Shown piece after piece: positions 43,158-52,551 of a stretch of 64,000 bases of DNA (the stretch's first letter is position 1; each line of letters starts with the position of its first letter). Origin of the DNA: Noviherbaspirillum autotrophicum. GTDB lineage: Bacteria > Pseudomonadota > Gammaproteobacteria > Burkholderiales > Burkholderiaceae_D. The notes under the pieces were generated by a model that was not told the DNA's origin, searched no databases, and saw only the letters and a program-made list of their open reading frames with translations. A program made the translations under genes and the position numbers. The stretch lies in NCBI RefSeq assembly GCF_000818395.1, contig NZ_JWJG01000028.1, positions 1,022,726-1,086,725 of the forward strand, in the 5' to 3' direction.

Positions 43158-43805
43158 TCAGACAGGCTTTTTCCCTAGGACAGACCAGTAGCAGTTCAGC
43201 ATCAGCAACCGAAAATGCTTCTGTTCACGGATATGCAATCCGAGGCGCCTCATCGACTCCGGATAGTTGTAAATGTTGTGGACTGCATTTCCGGCGAACA
43301 GCCAGAAGAACAGAACGGCGCCGTACCAATAGGCGATTTTGAAAGCGCGCGAAAAAATATTACCGGTCGGGTAAGAAAAATCGCCGACGACCACATCTGC
43401 GCCGGGCTTGCCAAGCTTGATCAGGTGCTGCAGCACGCGCACCATCATTTCTTCGCTAAAGACATTGAGGAAGAAATTGGCGACCACCATGTCGTACTTT
43501 TCGTATTCATCCACCTTCATGATGTCGCTATGTACGCGGCGGATTTTGACGGTGACGCCTTCCTTTTCCAGATTGCGCTGGAAATTTCTCAGCATCGTTT
43601 CCGACAGATCGACGACTGTCACTTCGGCGCCCAGCTTCGCCGCATGCACCGCATCTCTTCCATGACCGACGCCGGCGAACAACACTTTGTCCCCGGGCTT
43701 CAAGTGTTCCAGCATGGCCACTTTGCAGTGATGAATTGAATTTCCGCTATACACCGCGCTTAACAAGTCGTAAATCGGGCCAACTATCTTGTACTTGTCT
43801 TTCAT
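43158..43805 (-). CDS. Class I SAM-dependent methyltransferase
   Basis: A 215-aa methyltransferase with the SAM motif VLFAGVGHGRDAVHAAKLGAEVTVVDLSETM split over motif I and the acidic end of strand 2, and the VGDFSYPTGN post-motif. A hydrophobic stretch (about 155-175, AYWYGAVLFFWLFAG) suggests membrane association, as in quinone or lipid methyltransferases. It is the first gene of a minus-strand run leading to the acyl-CoA reductase. The ATG at 43805 has TGAGGA upstream. A degenerate copy of the 27-bp element (44095) faces it. Confidence 0.88.
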   Translation of the reverse strand: MKDKYKIVGPIYDLLSAVYSGNSIHHCKVAMLEHLKPGDKVLFAGVGHGRDAVHAAKLGAEVTVVDLSETMLRNFQRNLEKEGVTVKIRRVHSDIMKVDEYEKYDMVVANFFLNVFSEEMMVRVLQHLIKLGKPGADVVVGDFSYPTGNIFSRAFKIAYWYGAVLFFWLFAGNAVHNIYNYPESMRRLGLHIREQKHFRLLMLNCYWSVLGKKPV

Positions 43806-44094
43806 CGCTTGATCCTCAGGTTTTTCCAACCTTTTTGTTTGTAGCAACGCCAGCAGATACTCTCGCCGGCACGTCTCCTCAATATGCAACCGGACCTGCC
43901 TCGACCTCGGGAAAGCAAACGAGCATTGGCCGCGTCCCTACCCGAGGCTGAATTAGAGTTCTATATCTACCCCCAAAGTGAACAATCCCATCCAGAATCA
44001 ATGGGCATGCCATTTATTAGCATTTGATTAACAAGAGGAACGTTTAGATTAAGCCAATATCCGGAATAAACATTGCAGCTCGCCATGGCCCCGG

Positions 44095-44121
44095 AAGCCA
44101 AATTTGTGACATTGAGAGTCA
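44095..44121 (+). promoter_or_regulatory. 27-bp element, degenerate copy 4 (facing the methyltransferase run)
   Basis: AAGCCAAA, three bases, GTGACAT, two bases, AGAGTCA: the outer blocks and the spacing match the consensus exactly, while the second palindrome arm keeps only 4 of 7 bases. Its orientation relative to the minus-strand gene at 43805 follows the same rule as the other copies. Confidence 0.45.
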
Positions 44122-44205
44122 CATTCCTAGTAGCAAAATATGGCTGCTTCGGAATTCAGTTGATTAATATCTACGCAGAAACTTTGCCGCCATTCCTGCT
44201 CGCCC

Positions 44206-44232
44206 TGACTCTTAAAGCCAACCATTTGGCTT
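44206..44232 (-). promoter_or_regulatory. 27-bp palindromic element, copy 2 (upstream of wax ester synthase)
   Basis: On the minus strand: AAGCCAAA, TGG, TTGGCTT, TA, AGAGTCA, a full match to the consensus shared with 31757 and 58084. It lies about 310 bp upstream of the wax ester synthase start. Confidence 0.75.
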
Positions 44233-44545
44233 GCGAAGACAAGGCAACAAAACTAGTCATTTGTAGGTTTCGAATTAACATCAATCGACTTGGCGTTGCG
44301 TTTTTTGCACTACTTTTTTGTCTTAAATCTGACGCCAACTGTCCCGCACTTTGCCTAGGTCGATTGTGTCCATCGTGGCTTTGGCGATGCGGCATTCATT
44401 ATTAAAAAGTTGCGCATCGGCTCGGCGTGTACGCTTCTGAACCCGGTCCTGGAATAGCCGGACGCGTCTGGGATCAGAACTAGCCGCCATGCAGCGCGAT
44501 AAAAGGCGTCGTAGCCCAAAGACGCCAACATCGGAGACACCAACC

Positions 44546-46006
44546 GTGAAACATCCCCTTTCCGCTCCGCTTGAGGCCGATCAGCAGGAACCTTTCGTCA
44601 AAACAGGCCGTCCGGGCGATGTCGTGCAGTCAGAACGAAACAGCCAGTCAGCGATGACGCGACGGGACTTTGCCTGGTATCGGATGGATACGGACAGGAA
44701 CCTCATGGTGATCAACAGTATTCTTCTGTTCGAAGGGGCACTTGACTTGGCGCGCCTGATCTCGACAGTGGCGCATCGACTGCCGAATTACCCGAGGTTC
44801 ACGCAGAAAGTCGTGACACGAATGGGCCGCCCCTATTGGGTCGAGGACAAAGACTTCAATATTCTCAATCACATCAAGCTCGAGAAAATGGCGCAGGAAG
44901 TCAGTCGCCAGGAGCTTCAGAATCACCTTACCGTGCTGGCGCACGCCCCGCTGGACGGGAATCATCCGCTGTGGCACATGACCGTGGTCGACAAGGTCGA
45001 TGGTGGATATGCGATTGTCTTCCGGGTACAGCATTGCATTACAGACGGGCTGGGCTTGGTACATGTACTCAACCATCTCACCGACGATAACGACAGTCAT
45101 GGCAAGGTTCCGGCTGCCGAGGGGCATCCTCATCGCGCCCAGCCTGTCCTTCATCCCGTATGTTCGCGCATCGTCCAGGGCATCTCCTGGTTAAAAATCG
45201 CCGCCCACGTCACGCGCCTGGCCTTGTTGATGCCTGATGCGAAGACTCAATTCAAGGCGCCATTGGCGGGAAACAAACAACTGGTATGGGTGCCGCCGCT
45301 CCCCATGGATCAGGTCAGGACCATGGCGAAAAGGATGGGCGTCACGTTGAATGATGTATGGGTTGCCGCGGTCTCCGCGGCTTTGCGTCAATACCTGGCT
45401 GAGCGTGGCGAACCCGTGGACAGGAAGCCCCTGCGCGCGGCCGTTACATTCAATTTGCGGGAAAAAGCAAATGCCTTCCAATTGGGTAATGAATTCGGCT
45501 TGGTTGCGGTTGAATTGCCGACCAACTTGGATAATGCGGTGCAGCGGCTGCGCGAATCGAGCCGGCGCATGACTGCGATCAAGAAATCGCATCAGCCCAA
45601 GGCAACCATGGCCTTCCTATCCATTGCCGGCTGCCTGCCGCGCTTCTTGCAGCGTTTTGCGCTGAACCTGTTCACATCCAAAGGCTCGGTCGTCCTGACC
45701 AACATCGAAGGGCCTGCCAAGCCGCGTTATCTGGCGGGGTCCAGGCTCACCGACCTGATTTGCTGGGTGCCGCAGGCGGGAACAATCGGCGTCGGCCTGG
45801 CCTTCATTTCCTATGCCGGACAGATTCAGCTTGCCCTGTTTGTCGACACCGACATGGTTCCCGACCCCGAACGCTTGATGGCATTAACTTACGATGCATT
45901 TTCCGAACTGGAGCGGGCAACCCGAACGGCAACGGAGGTGGCGCCTGTGCCCGCCCCGTCCGAAGAACTCCTTCCAGAACTATCGCGCCAAGCCGGCATG
46001 GCATGA
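44546..46006 (+). CDS. Wax ester synthase/diacylglycerol acyltransferase (WS/DGAT)
   Basis: A 486-aa acyltransferase of the bacterial WS/DGAT family that joins acyl-CoA to a fatty alcohol or diacylglycerol. The condensing motif, normally HHxxxDG, reads QHCITDG at 162-168: the second His and the Asp are kept, the first His is Gln. Other family blocks are PLDGNHPLWHMTVVD, LNDVWVAAVSAALRQYL, ANQ-like VVLTNIEGP and the GVGLAFISYAGQIQLAL stretch. I chose the GTG at 44546, with GGAGACACC upstream; an ATG at 44489 would add 19 residues. The gene is divergent from the methyltransferase/acyl-CoA reductase run and has a conserved regulatory element upstream. Confidence 0.92.
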   Translation: MKHPLSAPLEADQQEPFVKTGRPGDVVQSERNSQSAMTRRDFAWYRMDTDRNLMVINSILLFEGALDLARLISTVAHRLPNYPRFTQKVVTRMGRPYWVEDKDFNILNHIKLEKMAQEVSRQELQNHLTVLAHAPLDGNHPLWHMTVVDKVDGGYAIVFRVQHCITDGLGLVHVLNHLTDDNDSHGKVPAAEGHPHRAQPVLHPVCSRIVQGISWLKIAAHVTRLALLMPDAKTQFKAPLAGNKQLVWVPPLPMDQVRTMAKRMGVTLNDVWVAAVSAALRQYLAERGEPVDRKPLRAAVTFNLREKANAFQLGNEFGLVAVELPTNLDNAVQRLRESSRRMTAIKKSHQPKATMAFLSIAGCLPRFLQRFALNLFTSKGSVVLTNIEGPAKPRYLAGSRLTDLICWVPQAGTIGVGLAFISYAGQIQLALFVDTDMVPDPERLMALTYDAFSELERATRTATEVAPVPAPSEELLPELSRQAGMA

Positions 46007-46364
46007 CTGTGCAGCGGCAACCGACATCGCCGCACATTGCCGACATCGCGACGACCGCCAGGCCAGCGCAAAGTTTTACGGGCCACTCAAAGCCCATGGC
46101 ATAAGCAGGGGCGCAGCAATATCTGTACACCGCATGATGCTTCAAGACGCGGCCAACTCACAAAGAGGCCGCGTCAAAGCTGCGCTCAGTCAGTTTGTTT
46201 GAGCGCAGCCCTACCCGGGGCAAACGCCAGTTCCCGGCAGTCATGCTGTGCCGCAATCGATTCATTTTGATTCCGCGCCAACCTACGATGAAGAAAAAGG
46301 CATGCACGAGAGGGCACCGCTGCCCCCTCGCTACCGCAGCCATCTCAACTGACTACGGCCCTGT
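46007..46364. other. Intergenic region between two convergent genes
   Basis: 358 bp between the convergent wax ester synthase and metalloprotease genes. It contains a 9-bp perfect stem-loop (46146-46175). I see no gene in it. Confidence 0.5.
46146..46175. terminator. Possible terminator hairpin
   Basis: GACGCGGCC and GGCCGCGTC pair over nine bases around a 12-nt loop between two convergent genes. There is no T-run, so intrinsic termination would be weak. Confidence 0.4.
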
Positions 46365-49007
46365 CTATACATTGGCACGCAGCAATGGCGCCTTCAATGC
46401 GTCGTCCAGGGTATTGAGGCTCTCGCTCAGGTGCGCCTTCACTTCCCTGCTCAGCGGCTTATTCAGTGCAGTGCGGATTTTTCCTTGCAGGCGAATCGCA
46501 TTTTCGCGTTGCAGGCTGCGCACATCAGCCAATACGCCGGGCTTCAACAGTGCGCCAGCAAGACGCCTGAGATGCTCGCGTTGAAGATTGCGGCGCAAGC
46601 GAGGAATGTCCTTTCCACTCTTCAGCTCACTCCAGATCGCATCTTGCAACGCATCGTAAAGCTCGCTCAACGACAGCAGCTTCTTGCCATCGGCAACTTT
46701 TTCCTGAGCATCCAGAAGACGTGACGCGACTGGATCGGACATCAACTGATCGAGCGCCGCCACCTGCACCGCCAGCACACGGTTAGCGACCGAGATGTCG
46801 CGACTGTTGGCCGGATCGAAATGATCAACGCCAAGCCGGCTGATCAACTCGGGGGCAAACTTGAAGCTGTCCACGTTAAACAAGCTGTCGTTGATGAGGG
46901 CCAGCGCCTCACGCTGGCTTTCCGCCGCCACCGGCGTGAAGGTGGCGCGCGGGGTGCCGGCATGGTCGCGTAAAAACTTCACGCCGCCGATATACTTCAC
47001 TGCCACCGGCACCGTGCTTGCGAACTGCGTGAAGCCGTAATCGAAGCTGTTGCGCAAGCTCTCATAACTCTCGCCCGGCTTCAGCTGCCTGGATTGCAGG
47101 CGCATCCAGAGTTCGCGCGACAGGACCAGGCGCTTCTTGAAATACGCCAGCGGGTCGCTGCCGAGGTCGAACACGTTCACTTCCGGGTCGGCCACGCTCC
47201 CGCCCGCGTCCTCATCGGTCCCATAGGCCAGCTGCGGCTCATTGGAACGTGCGGCGATCCTTTCCAGCTCCTGCTTTTCCCGCGCGCCATCGATCGGCTT
47301 GTACGCGTATTCGATCGCCCAATAATCGTATGGCCCCAAGGTTGACATTGCATATTCGCCTTGCCTGTCGCCTTTGGCCGCGATATTGAATGGCGTGTAG
47401 TCCATGATCGAACCGGCCATGCCGTTCCTTCTGGTGAATTCCGGGTCCTGGATCTGGCTCAGGCTGTAGGCGGTGGAAGACCTGAAGTTGTGGCGCAATC
47501 CAAGCGTATGGCCAACCTCGTGCATGACCACCTGCTTGACATAGGACTGCGCCAGCGCGTCTGCCTCGCGTGTGCCCATCTCGACTTCGCCGCGCGCCTG
47601 CAACAGGCCAAGCGCGAATCCCATTTCATGCGCTGCTTCATGCGCAAAATCACAATGCGTGGGGCTGAACGCCAGTGGCTGGCCGATATTTTCATTGATC
47701 ATGCGCCGTGCACCGCGCGCATACACATCGGACATGCCGATATCGGCGTCCAGGATTTCTCCGCTGCGCGGGTCGACCTGTGACGGGCCGATCGCAAAAC
47801 CGGCATCGGCGCCGATGAACCAGCGTATCGACGCGTGGCGCGCGTCGAGGGTATCGAAGTCGTCGTTTTCAGCCTGCTGCTTGACGACGATGGCATTCTT
47901 GAAGCCGATGCGTTCGAATGCCTTATTCCATTCGAGCACCCCCTCGGCGACAGACTTGCGGTATTTCTCCGGAATGTTCTTGTCGAGCCAGTAGACGATC
48001 GGCTGCTTCGGCGCGGACAGTTCAGCCTTCGGATCCGACTTTTCCAGGCGCCAGCGATTCACATAATGCACCGCCGTCTTCATCGTGACGTCGTCTGAAA
48101 AATCGTAGCGCGTCGTCACCGTATGGCCGATCCGGTCATCGGCAATGCGGGCATGCATGGGCTCTGCCGGCAGCGGCGCAAAACTGTAGTAGAAGCCGAT
48201 AAAGAAGCTGCGCGGATCGGGCGTCGTGGTCGGCAAGCTGGGTTGCACCAGCCCGTTCTGCGCCCCAGTCGATGCCGCTATTTTCGGCACAAAAAAATGT
48301 GCATTGACCTGGAATCCGGCCAGGAATTCGTCCGCGCGCACTTTGTCAAAGCTGCTGTTGGCAGGATCGATCGTATAGGGCTGGTGATACGCAGCATCAA
48401 GCTGTGTCGCGTAGCCGGGGATGTCGCCGAACAGTAACGCGCTGGCATCAATCAGGATGGCCTTGGTTTGGTGATGCGGCGTACTTGCCACCGGGACGCT
48501 GGCAAGCAGGCTGTCGGAAAATGCTTGCCTGACTTCGATTTCCTGCGGCGTACCTGGTTTAGCCATAAACTTGGTGTTCTTGGCGACCAGTTGAATATGG
48601 TTGCCCACTCGCTTGAATTCCGCCATATGACTGCCAAGCATTTGGCTGCCGTAGAGCCGGCGTTCACCGATGCCGTTGGATACGTTCACCGAAAAGAAAA
48701 ACGGCTTTTCCAGCTGCTCCGGCCTGATCTCCATCCATACTTTTTCATCCTTTTGATACAGAGTGAAAAAGCCCTTCATTTCCTTCGCATCCTTGACCAG
48801 ATATTCGTATGGCTTGATGGCGGAAGGAGACAAGCGGGAGACGACTGCCTCCGAGGTGGCGATGGCAATGGCGGCCGCGAAATTCTGGGCTGACGCCTGC
48901 GCTGTCTGTGGCGCGGTGTCCTGTGCACGCGCAACGCTACCCAGCGCCGGCGCCAGACTCGCGGCAGCCATCGTCAACAAAAAACGCGTACGAAACAGCA
49001 ATGCTGG
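46365..49007 (-). CDS. Exported zinc metalloprotease (metzincin, DUF5117/DUF5118 type)
   Basis: An 880-aa secreted or periplasmic protein with a signal peptide ending near SVARAQ (about residue 28). The zinc motif HEVGHTLGLRH gives His496, His500 and His506 with Glu497 as general base, the extended metzincin form. The flanking DUF5117- and DUF5118-type domains give the large size. It is the last gene of the minus-strand run that starts with the C39 peptidase. AAAGGAT supports the ATG at 49007; a longer in-frame opening at 49073 lacks a signal peptide. Confidence 0.9.
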   Translation of the reverse strand, partial: PALLFRTRFLLTMAAASLAPALGSVARAQDTAPQTAQASAQNFAAAIAIATSEAVVSRLSPSAIKPYEYLVKDAKEMKGFFTLYQKDEKVWMEIRPEQLEKPFFFSVNVSNGIGERRLYGSQMLGSHMAEFKRVGNHIQLVAKNTKFMAKPGTPQEIEVRQAFSDSLLASVPVASTPHHQTKAILIDASALLFGDIPGYATQLDAAYHQPYTIDPANSSFDKVRADEFLAGFQVNAHFFVPKIAASTGAQNGLVQPSLPTTTPDPRSFFIGFYYSFAPLPAEPMHARIADDRIGHTVTTRYDFSDDVTMKTAVHYVNRWRLEKSDPKAELSAPKQPIVYWLDKNIPEKYRKSVAEGVLEWNKAFERIGFKNAIVVKQQAENDDFDTLDARHASIRWFIGADAGFAIGPSQVDPRSGEILDADIGMSDVYARGARRMINENIGQPLAFSPTHCDFAHEAAHEMGFALGLLQARGEVEMGTREADALAQSYVKQVVMHEVGHTLGLRHNFRSSTAYSLSQIQDPEFTRRNGMAGSIMDYTPFNIAAKGDRQGEYAMSTLGPYDYWAIEYAYKPIDGAREKQELERIAARSNEPQLAYGTDEDAGGSVADPEVNVFDLGSDPLAYFKKRLVLSRELWMRLQSRQLKPGESYESLRNSFDYGFTQFASTVPVAVKYIGGVKFLRDHAGTPRATFTPVAAESQREALALINDSLFNVDSFKFAPELISRLGVDHFDPANSRDISVANRVLAVQVAALDQLMSDPVASRLLDAQEKVADGKKLLSLSELYDALQDAIWSELKSGKDIPRLRRNLQREHLRRLAGALLKPGVLADVRSLQRENAIRLQGKIRTALNKPLSREVKAHLSESLNTLDDALKAPLLRANV

Positions 49008-49062
49008 CATGGCAATCCTTTGTCTTACCTGAGTCGGTGAAGCCAGTCCGTGTTTAGTTGGA

Positions 49063-50211
49063 CTAGGCGGCAAACACTTCGGAATCGTCGCGACCCGTCG
49101 CGCTTACCGTGTCGTGTGGCAAGCAAGCCTCGCCGCCTTCGAACAAGGCTGCTCCTTGCTGCAATTGCTTCGGCGAGCGACCGAACCAGCGCTTGCATGC
49201 CCGGCAAAATGCGCTTGGCTCGGAGAATCCAAGCTGGAAGCTCATCTTCTTCAAGGACAGTTCGCCCTTGCTGAGATACTGATGCGCCAGTTCGCGCCGG
49301 GTGTCGTCCACCAGCTTGGTGAAATTTGTGCCCTCTTCCGCCAGCCGCCGCTGCAAGGTGCGTTCACTCATCCTCAACTGCTTGGCGACATCTTCGCGCA
49401 ACGGTTCCCCCTTGGGCAGCATGCCAGAAAGTAGCTGCTGCACCTTGGAACTGAAGCTGACACTGGGTACGACACGCTGTGTCTGGTCCATTTTCGCCAG
49501 CATGCGGCGAGTCCAGTCGCGCTGGGATTGCGCCAGCTCCGCCAGCATGTTGAGCGCCCAGTCCGCCGCCATCGGGCGCGCGGTGGTAATTGGCGCCGTC
49601 AAGTCGGCATTGTCGAATTCCATCGCATTGGCCGGCATGTCGAAGCGCACTGGGCAGCCAAACGCCTCGGCATACGCTTGCACGATCTGCGGTTGATCGG
49701 GTTTCGGAAAGGCGTAGGTCACCAGCGCCGGTTTCAAGTCATTGCGTGCGGCGGCGCACTGGATGGTCCGCAGCACCATGCACCAAACGAAGTCATAGTA
49801 TTGCTGCGGCGAGTTGCGCTGCCGTCCCTGCAGATACAGGCCGACGCGAATACGGCCAGGCACATGTTCAATCGTGCTTTGAATAGCCGGGGACACCAGA
49901 GGTGTATAGCGCACCAGATTTTCGATAGCCGACTTCACGTCCGGCGACGCCCGCAGGATATGCCCCATCAACCCGGAGCGGTCCAGCGGCTGCGGCGACG
50001 ACACCTTCAATCCGACCAAGGCGTCGTCCGACGCGTGCATGACCAGCTCCCACAAGTGACTGAGCTTGTCGGACAGCGTCAATGCGTCGTCGGCAATGCA
50101 TTCGCCCTCGGCGAGCCCTGCCTGCTTGAACAATGCGTCAACGTCGAAATGACGCTCGGCCAAGCGGGCCTTGATGCCATATACCAGATCTATCGCTGAC
50201 GAGTACCTCAT
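49063..50211 (-). CDS. AraC-family transcriptional regulator
   Basis: A 382-aa regulator with the arabinose-binding-like N-terminal domain of the OruR/ArgR-like AraC subgroup (about 20-210) and a C-terminal double helix-turn-helix (about 275-370): MSERTLQRRLAEEG, SLKKMSFQLGFSEPSAFCRA and CKRWFGRSPKQLQ. Relatives respond to fatty acids, amino acids or aromatic compounds. It sits inside the C39-to-metalloprotease run, 80 bp after the DUF2059 gene and 55 bp before the protease, and may control it. GAGGGGACAAC precedes the ATG. Confidence 0.93.
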   Translation of the reverse strand: MRYSSAIDLVYGIKARLAERHFDVDALFKQAGLAEGECIADDALTLSDKLSHLWELVMHASDDALVGLKVSSPQPLDRSGLMGHILRASPDVKSAIENLVRYTPLVSPAIQSTIEHVPGRIRVGLYLQGRQRNSPQQYYDFVWCMVLRTIQCAAARNDLKPALVTYAFPKPDQPQIVQAYAEAFGCPVRFDMPANAMEFDNADLTAPITTARPMAADWALNMLAELAQSQRDWTRRMLAKMDQTQRVVPSVSFSSKVQQLLSGMLPKGEPLREDVAKQLRMSERTLQRRLAEEGTNFTKLVDDTRRELAHQYLSKGELSLKKMSFQLGFSEPSAFCRACKRWFGRSPKQLQQGAALFEGGEACLPHDTVSATGRDDSEVFAA

Positions 50212-50291
50212 GTTGTCCCCTCACCAAAGATGCATTCGCTGTACAGGGCAGTGTCACTGCCCGTCCTGGCCTGAAACGTCTCAAACATTGC

Positions 50292-50843
50292 TCAGGGCAT
50301 GGAGGCAGTGCGCAGGCGCAGGCCGATACGCTGTTTCAGATCGGTCAGCTTGGGATTGATCGTCGGGCCAACATCACTCGCAACCTTCTGCCCCAACGCC
50401 TTTTCCATCTCGGGCAGCAGTGCCTCGTATTTTTTCTTCAACGGCGACTCCAACATGGCGATAATCTGACGAAGTTCGTCTTCGGTAAACCGATCAGCCA
50501 GCAATGGCACGACCGTCAGAGGGATGTACTTTTCCGCGCTTTTCTGCACCAATGGACTATTTTCTTCAACGAATTTCTTGGCTTCGGCACCGATGTCCTT
50601 CAGCGCGGCTGCCTGTTTATCGGCAGTCACGCGTCCCTGAAGCACAGCGTCTGATTGTTGCATTGCGTCGGCAACCGGACGCAGAAGCATTGCTTGGGCG
50701 ATCGCGTCGGAATGCGTCAGTTGGGCAACACGCTTGGCAAGCTCCAGCTTGGCCGGAGACGCTGCTGCCTTAGCGGGTTCGGCGGCATTAGCCGCAGCGG
50801 CGCTGGCTGCGACGACGATGACTGCAATAGCTGATTTGAACAT
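50292..50843 (-). CDS. Exported DUF2059-family protein
   Basis: A 183-aa protein with a signal peptide ending near ANAAE (about residue 21) and a helical DUF2059 domain in its C-terminal half (FVEENSPLVQKSAEKYIPL, RFTEDELRQIIAMLESPLGKK-like, KALGQKV). DUF2059 proteins are periplasmic and of unknown function. AGGAG is spaced 7-8 nt before the ATG at 50843. It lies 52 bp downstream of the FadL-type gene. Confidence 0.85.
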   Translation of the reverse strand: MFKSAIAVIVVAASAAAANAAEPAKAAASPAKLELAKRVAQLTHSDAIAQAMLLRPVADAMQQSDAVLQGRVTADKQAAALKDIGAEAKKFVEENSPLVQKSAEKYIPLTVVPLLADRFTEDELRQIIAMLESPLKKKYEALLPEMEKALGQKVASDVGPTINPKLTDLKQRIGLRLRTASMP

Positions 50844-50895
50844 GGCAGTACTCCTATAAAGAGGCAAAACAAATCCCGAAGAGCTATGGGCTCGT

Positions 50896-52536
50896 TCAGA
50901 AGCGCTTGGTGAAATTGAAGCCGATGTACTTCACGCGGATGCCGCCTGACACATCCATTCCTGCATAAGGGTTGTAGATCGCATTGAAAAATTTGTCGCA
51001 GTTCAGGTTGCAGCTCGACCTGGCGGGCGCATCGAAATCGCCTTTCAGATAGCTGGCGCCGACATTGATGTCGGTGTCGCGGTCGATCTTGAGATTGAAC
51101 CCGACGCTGTAGAGCTTGGTGTCCGGCAGAAGTGTCATCAGTGACATCTTGTCGGCGGGGATTGAACTCTTGCGCGGCTCGTAACCGAAGCGCAGCGTCA
51201 GTTTCTTGGTCGCTTGCAGCTGCAGGCCGAAACCCCAGTGCACAACGCTGCGAAAGCCCGTATTGATACTGAGCTTGCTGGGGTCCGTGATGCCCAATAT
51301 GCGTCCGGCCTCCAGCAGCTTGATGCTCTGATCAAATTGGAGCGTGAGCGCGTCCCATTCGCTCCACTTCGTGTAGTTCGCGTCCACGTTGAACTGGACG
51401 CGCTTGACTGGTTTGAACTTGAAGCCAACCTGCCAATGCGCCGGAAACGGTATGGTCGCCGTCACATTCCCCTTTTGAACTTCCGGTATCGAGGTCGGCA
51501 TGCCAGTTACTGCAGCGGCAATCGGGCCGAGCAGACTCGCGTACATGCCCTCGACGAACTTGCGCATCATCGGGTCCGCCCTGAATTCATATGTCCCCGT
51601 ATGCACGGCCTTCGACCCGCCCTGATACACGACACCCAGCGCAAACCAGTCCTTCGGCTCCCACAATACTCCCAGGTTGATCGTGGGATCGATGGGAGCC
51701 GTCATGTCGACGTTCAGGTTCGCTACCCGCTTGAACGGATTGATCCTCCCCTCCGGGCCGCCGCCGCACAAACCGAACGCCAGCGTGTCAACTGGATTGC
51801 CGCCATCCCCACACCAGCCTTCCTGCAGCTTGCCGATAATACCCAATAGCTTGTTGGGCAAGCGCATGTCGGTATTGATGACCATCGCCTGGTGCGAAAT
51901 CGGCACCGAAACGCCGACGCGCAGCGTGTCGGACACCTGATAGCCTACCGCTGGCGACAGCAATGCCAAGCGCTGCATCATCATCCGCTTTCCGTCGAAA
52001 CGCATCGGATCGTTCGGATCCTTTGTGTGATCAACGGAGAAGACCGATTGCGGATAGGTGAGAGTTCCGAAAGTGAACGGTGATCCTTCGTTATTGAATG
52101 AAAAGCCCAGTGTCGCGGCGGCTGCCGCAGGCAGACGCCATCCCGGCATGCCATACCCTGGTACATACAGGTTGAGGCGAGTCGGCCCGCCGGTAGTACC
52201 GTTTACCGGATCGTTCTTGAAGCCGCCAATGTCGAAGTTATCCGGCTGATGAAACTTCGCAGTCGTATTGAGGGTGGCGAGGAAAATGTTGTGAAACTCG
52301 CGGTCACCCTTCACACGCGCTAACCCAGCCGGATTGAAGTGGATCGACTCGATCCCCGGCGGGTCGGCGGTAACAGCATTACCCAACGACATTGCAGTAA
52401 CGCTGGTTAACAGATTTTCGTTAACTGCAGCATGAGTAGCCAGCGGCATGCCGACGCCCAGCAAGGAAGCCGCTGCCATTGCCCGCCTGATTCGCGCCCT
52501 GCGACGCGTATTTCGCCGTGTGAAGGTGTGATCCAT
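50896..52536 (-). CDS. OMPP1/FadL/TodX-family outer-membrane transporter
   Basis: A 546-aa outer-membrane beta-barrel of the FadL type, which moves long-chain fatty acids and other hydrophobic compounds across the outer membrane. A long basic leader with a hydrophobic core ends near ATHAAV (about residue 37). The family N-terminal plug signature follows: TAMSLGNAVTADPPGIESIHFNPAGLARV split by a turn. The protein ends in an aromatic residue (TKRF), the usual barrel-assembly signal. Its place in this run fits uptake or export of a lipid connected with the wax-ester genes. Confidence 0.92.
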   Translation of the reverse strand: MDHTFTRRNTRRRARIRRAMAAASLLGVGMPLATHAAVNENLLTSVTAMSLGNAVTADPPGIESIHFNPAGLARVKGDREFHNIFLATLNTTAKFHQPDNFDIGGFKNDPVNGTTGGPTRLNLYVPGYGMPGWRLPAAAAATLGFSFNNEGSPFTFGTLTYPQSVFSVDHTKDPNDPMRFDGKRMMMQRLALLSPAVGYQVSDTLRVGVSVPISHQAMVINTDMRLPNKLLGIIGKLQEGWCGDGGNPVDTLAFGLCGGGPEGRINPFKRVANLNVDMTAPIDPTINLGVLWEPKDWFALGVVYQGGSKAVHTGTYEFRADPMMRKFVEGMYASLLGPIAAAVTGMPTSIPEVQKGNVTATIPFPAHWQVGFKFKPVKRVQFNVDANYTKWSEWDALTLQFDQSIKLLEAGRILGITDPSKLSINTGFRSVVHWGFGLQLQATKKLTLRFGYEPRKSSIPADKMSLMTLLPDTKLYSVGFNLKIDRDTDINVGASYLKGDFDAPARSSCNLNCDKFFNAIYNPYAGMDVSGGIRVKYIGFNFTKRF

Positions 52537-52551
52537 CGCAGTCGCTTCCGA

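Larger units (their letters stand above)
43806..44545. other. AT-rich divergent regulatory region of the wax-ester block
   Basis: 740 bp, clearly richer in A+T than the surrounding genes, between the methyltransferase and the wax ester synthase. It contains a strong (44206-44232) and a degenerate (44095-44121) copy of the 27-bp element in opposite orientations, and a lone AAGCCAA half-site near 44050. A 110-codon open frame crosses it but has no ribosome-binding site or family resemblance. Confidence 0.6.

Noticed and set aside
44073-44405. A 110-codon open frame in the divergent wax-ester control region
   Set aside because: No ribosome-binding site, no similarity, AT-rich, and it runs across two copies of the regulatory element.
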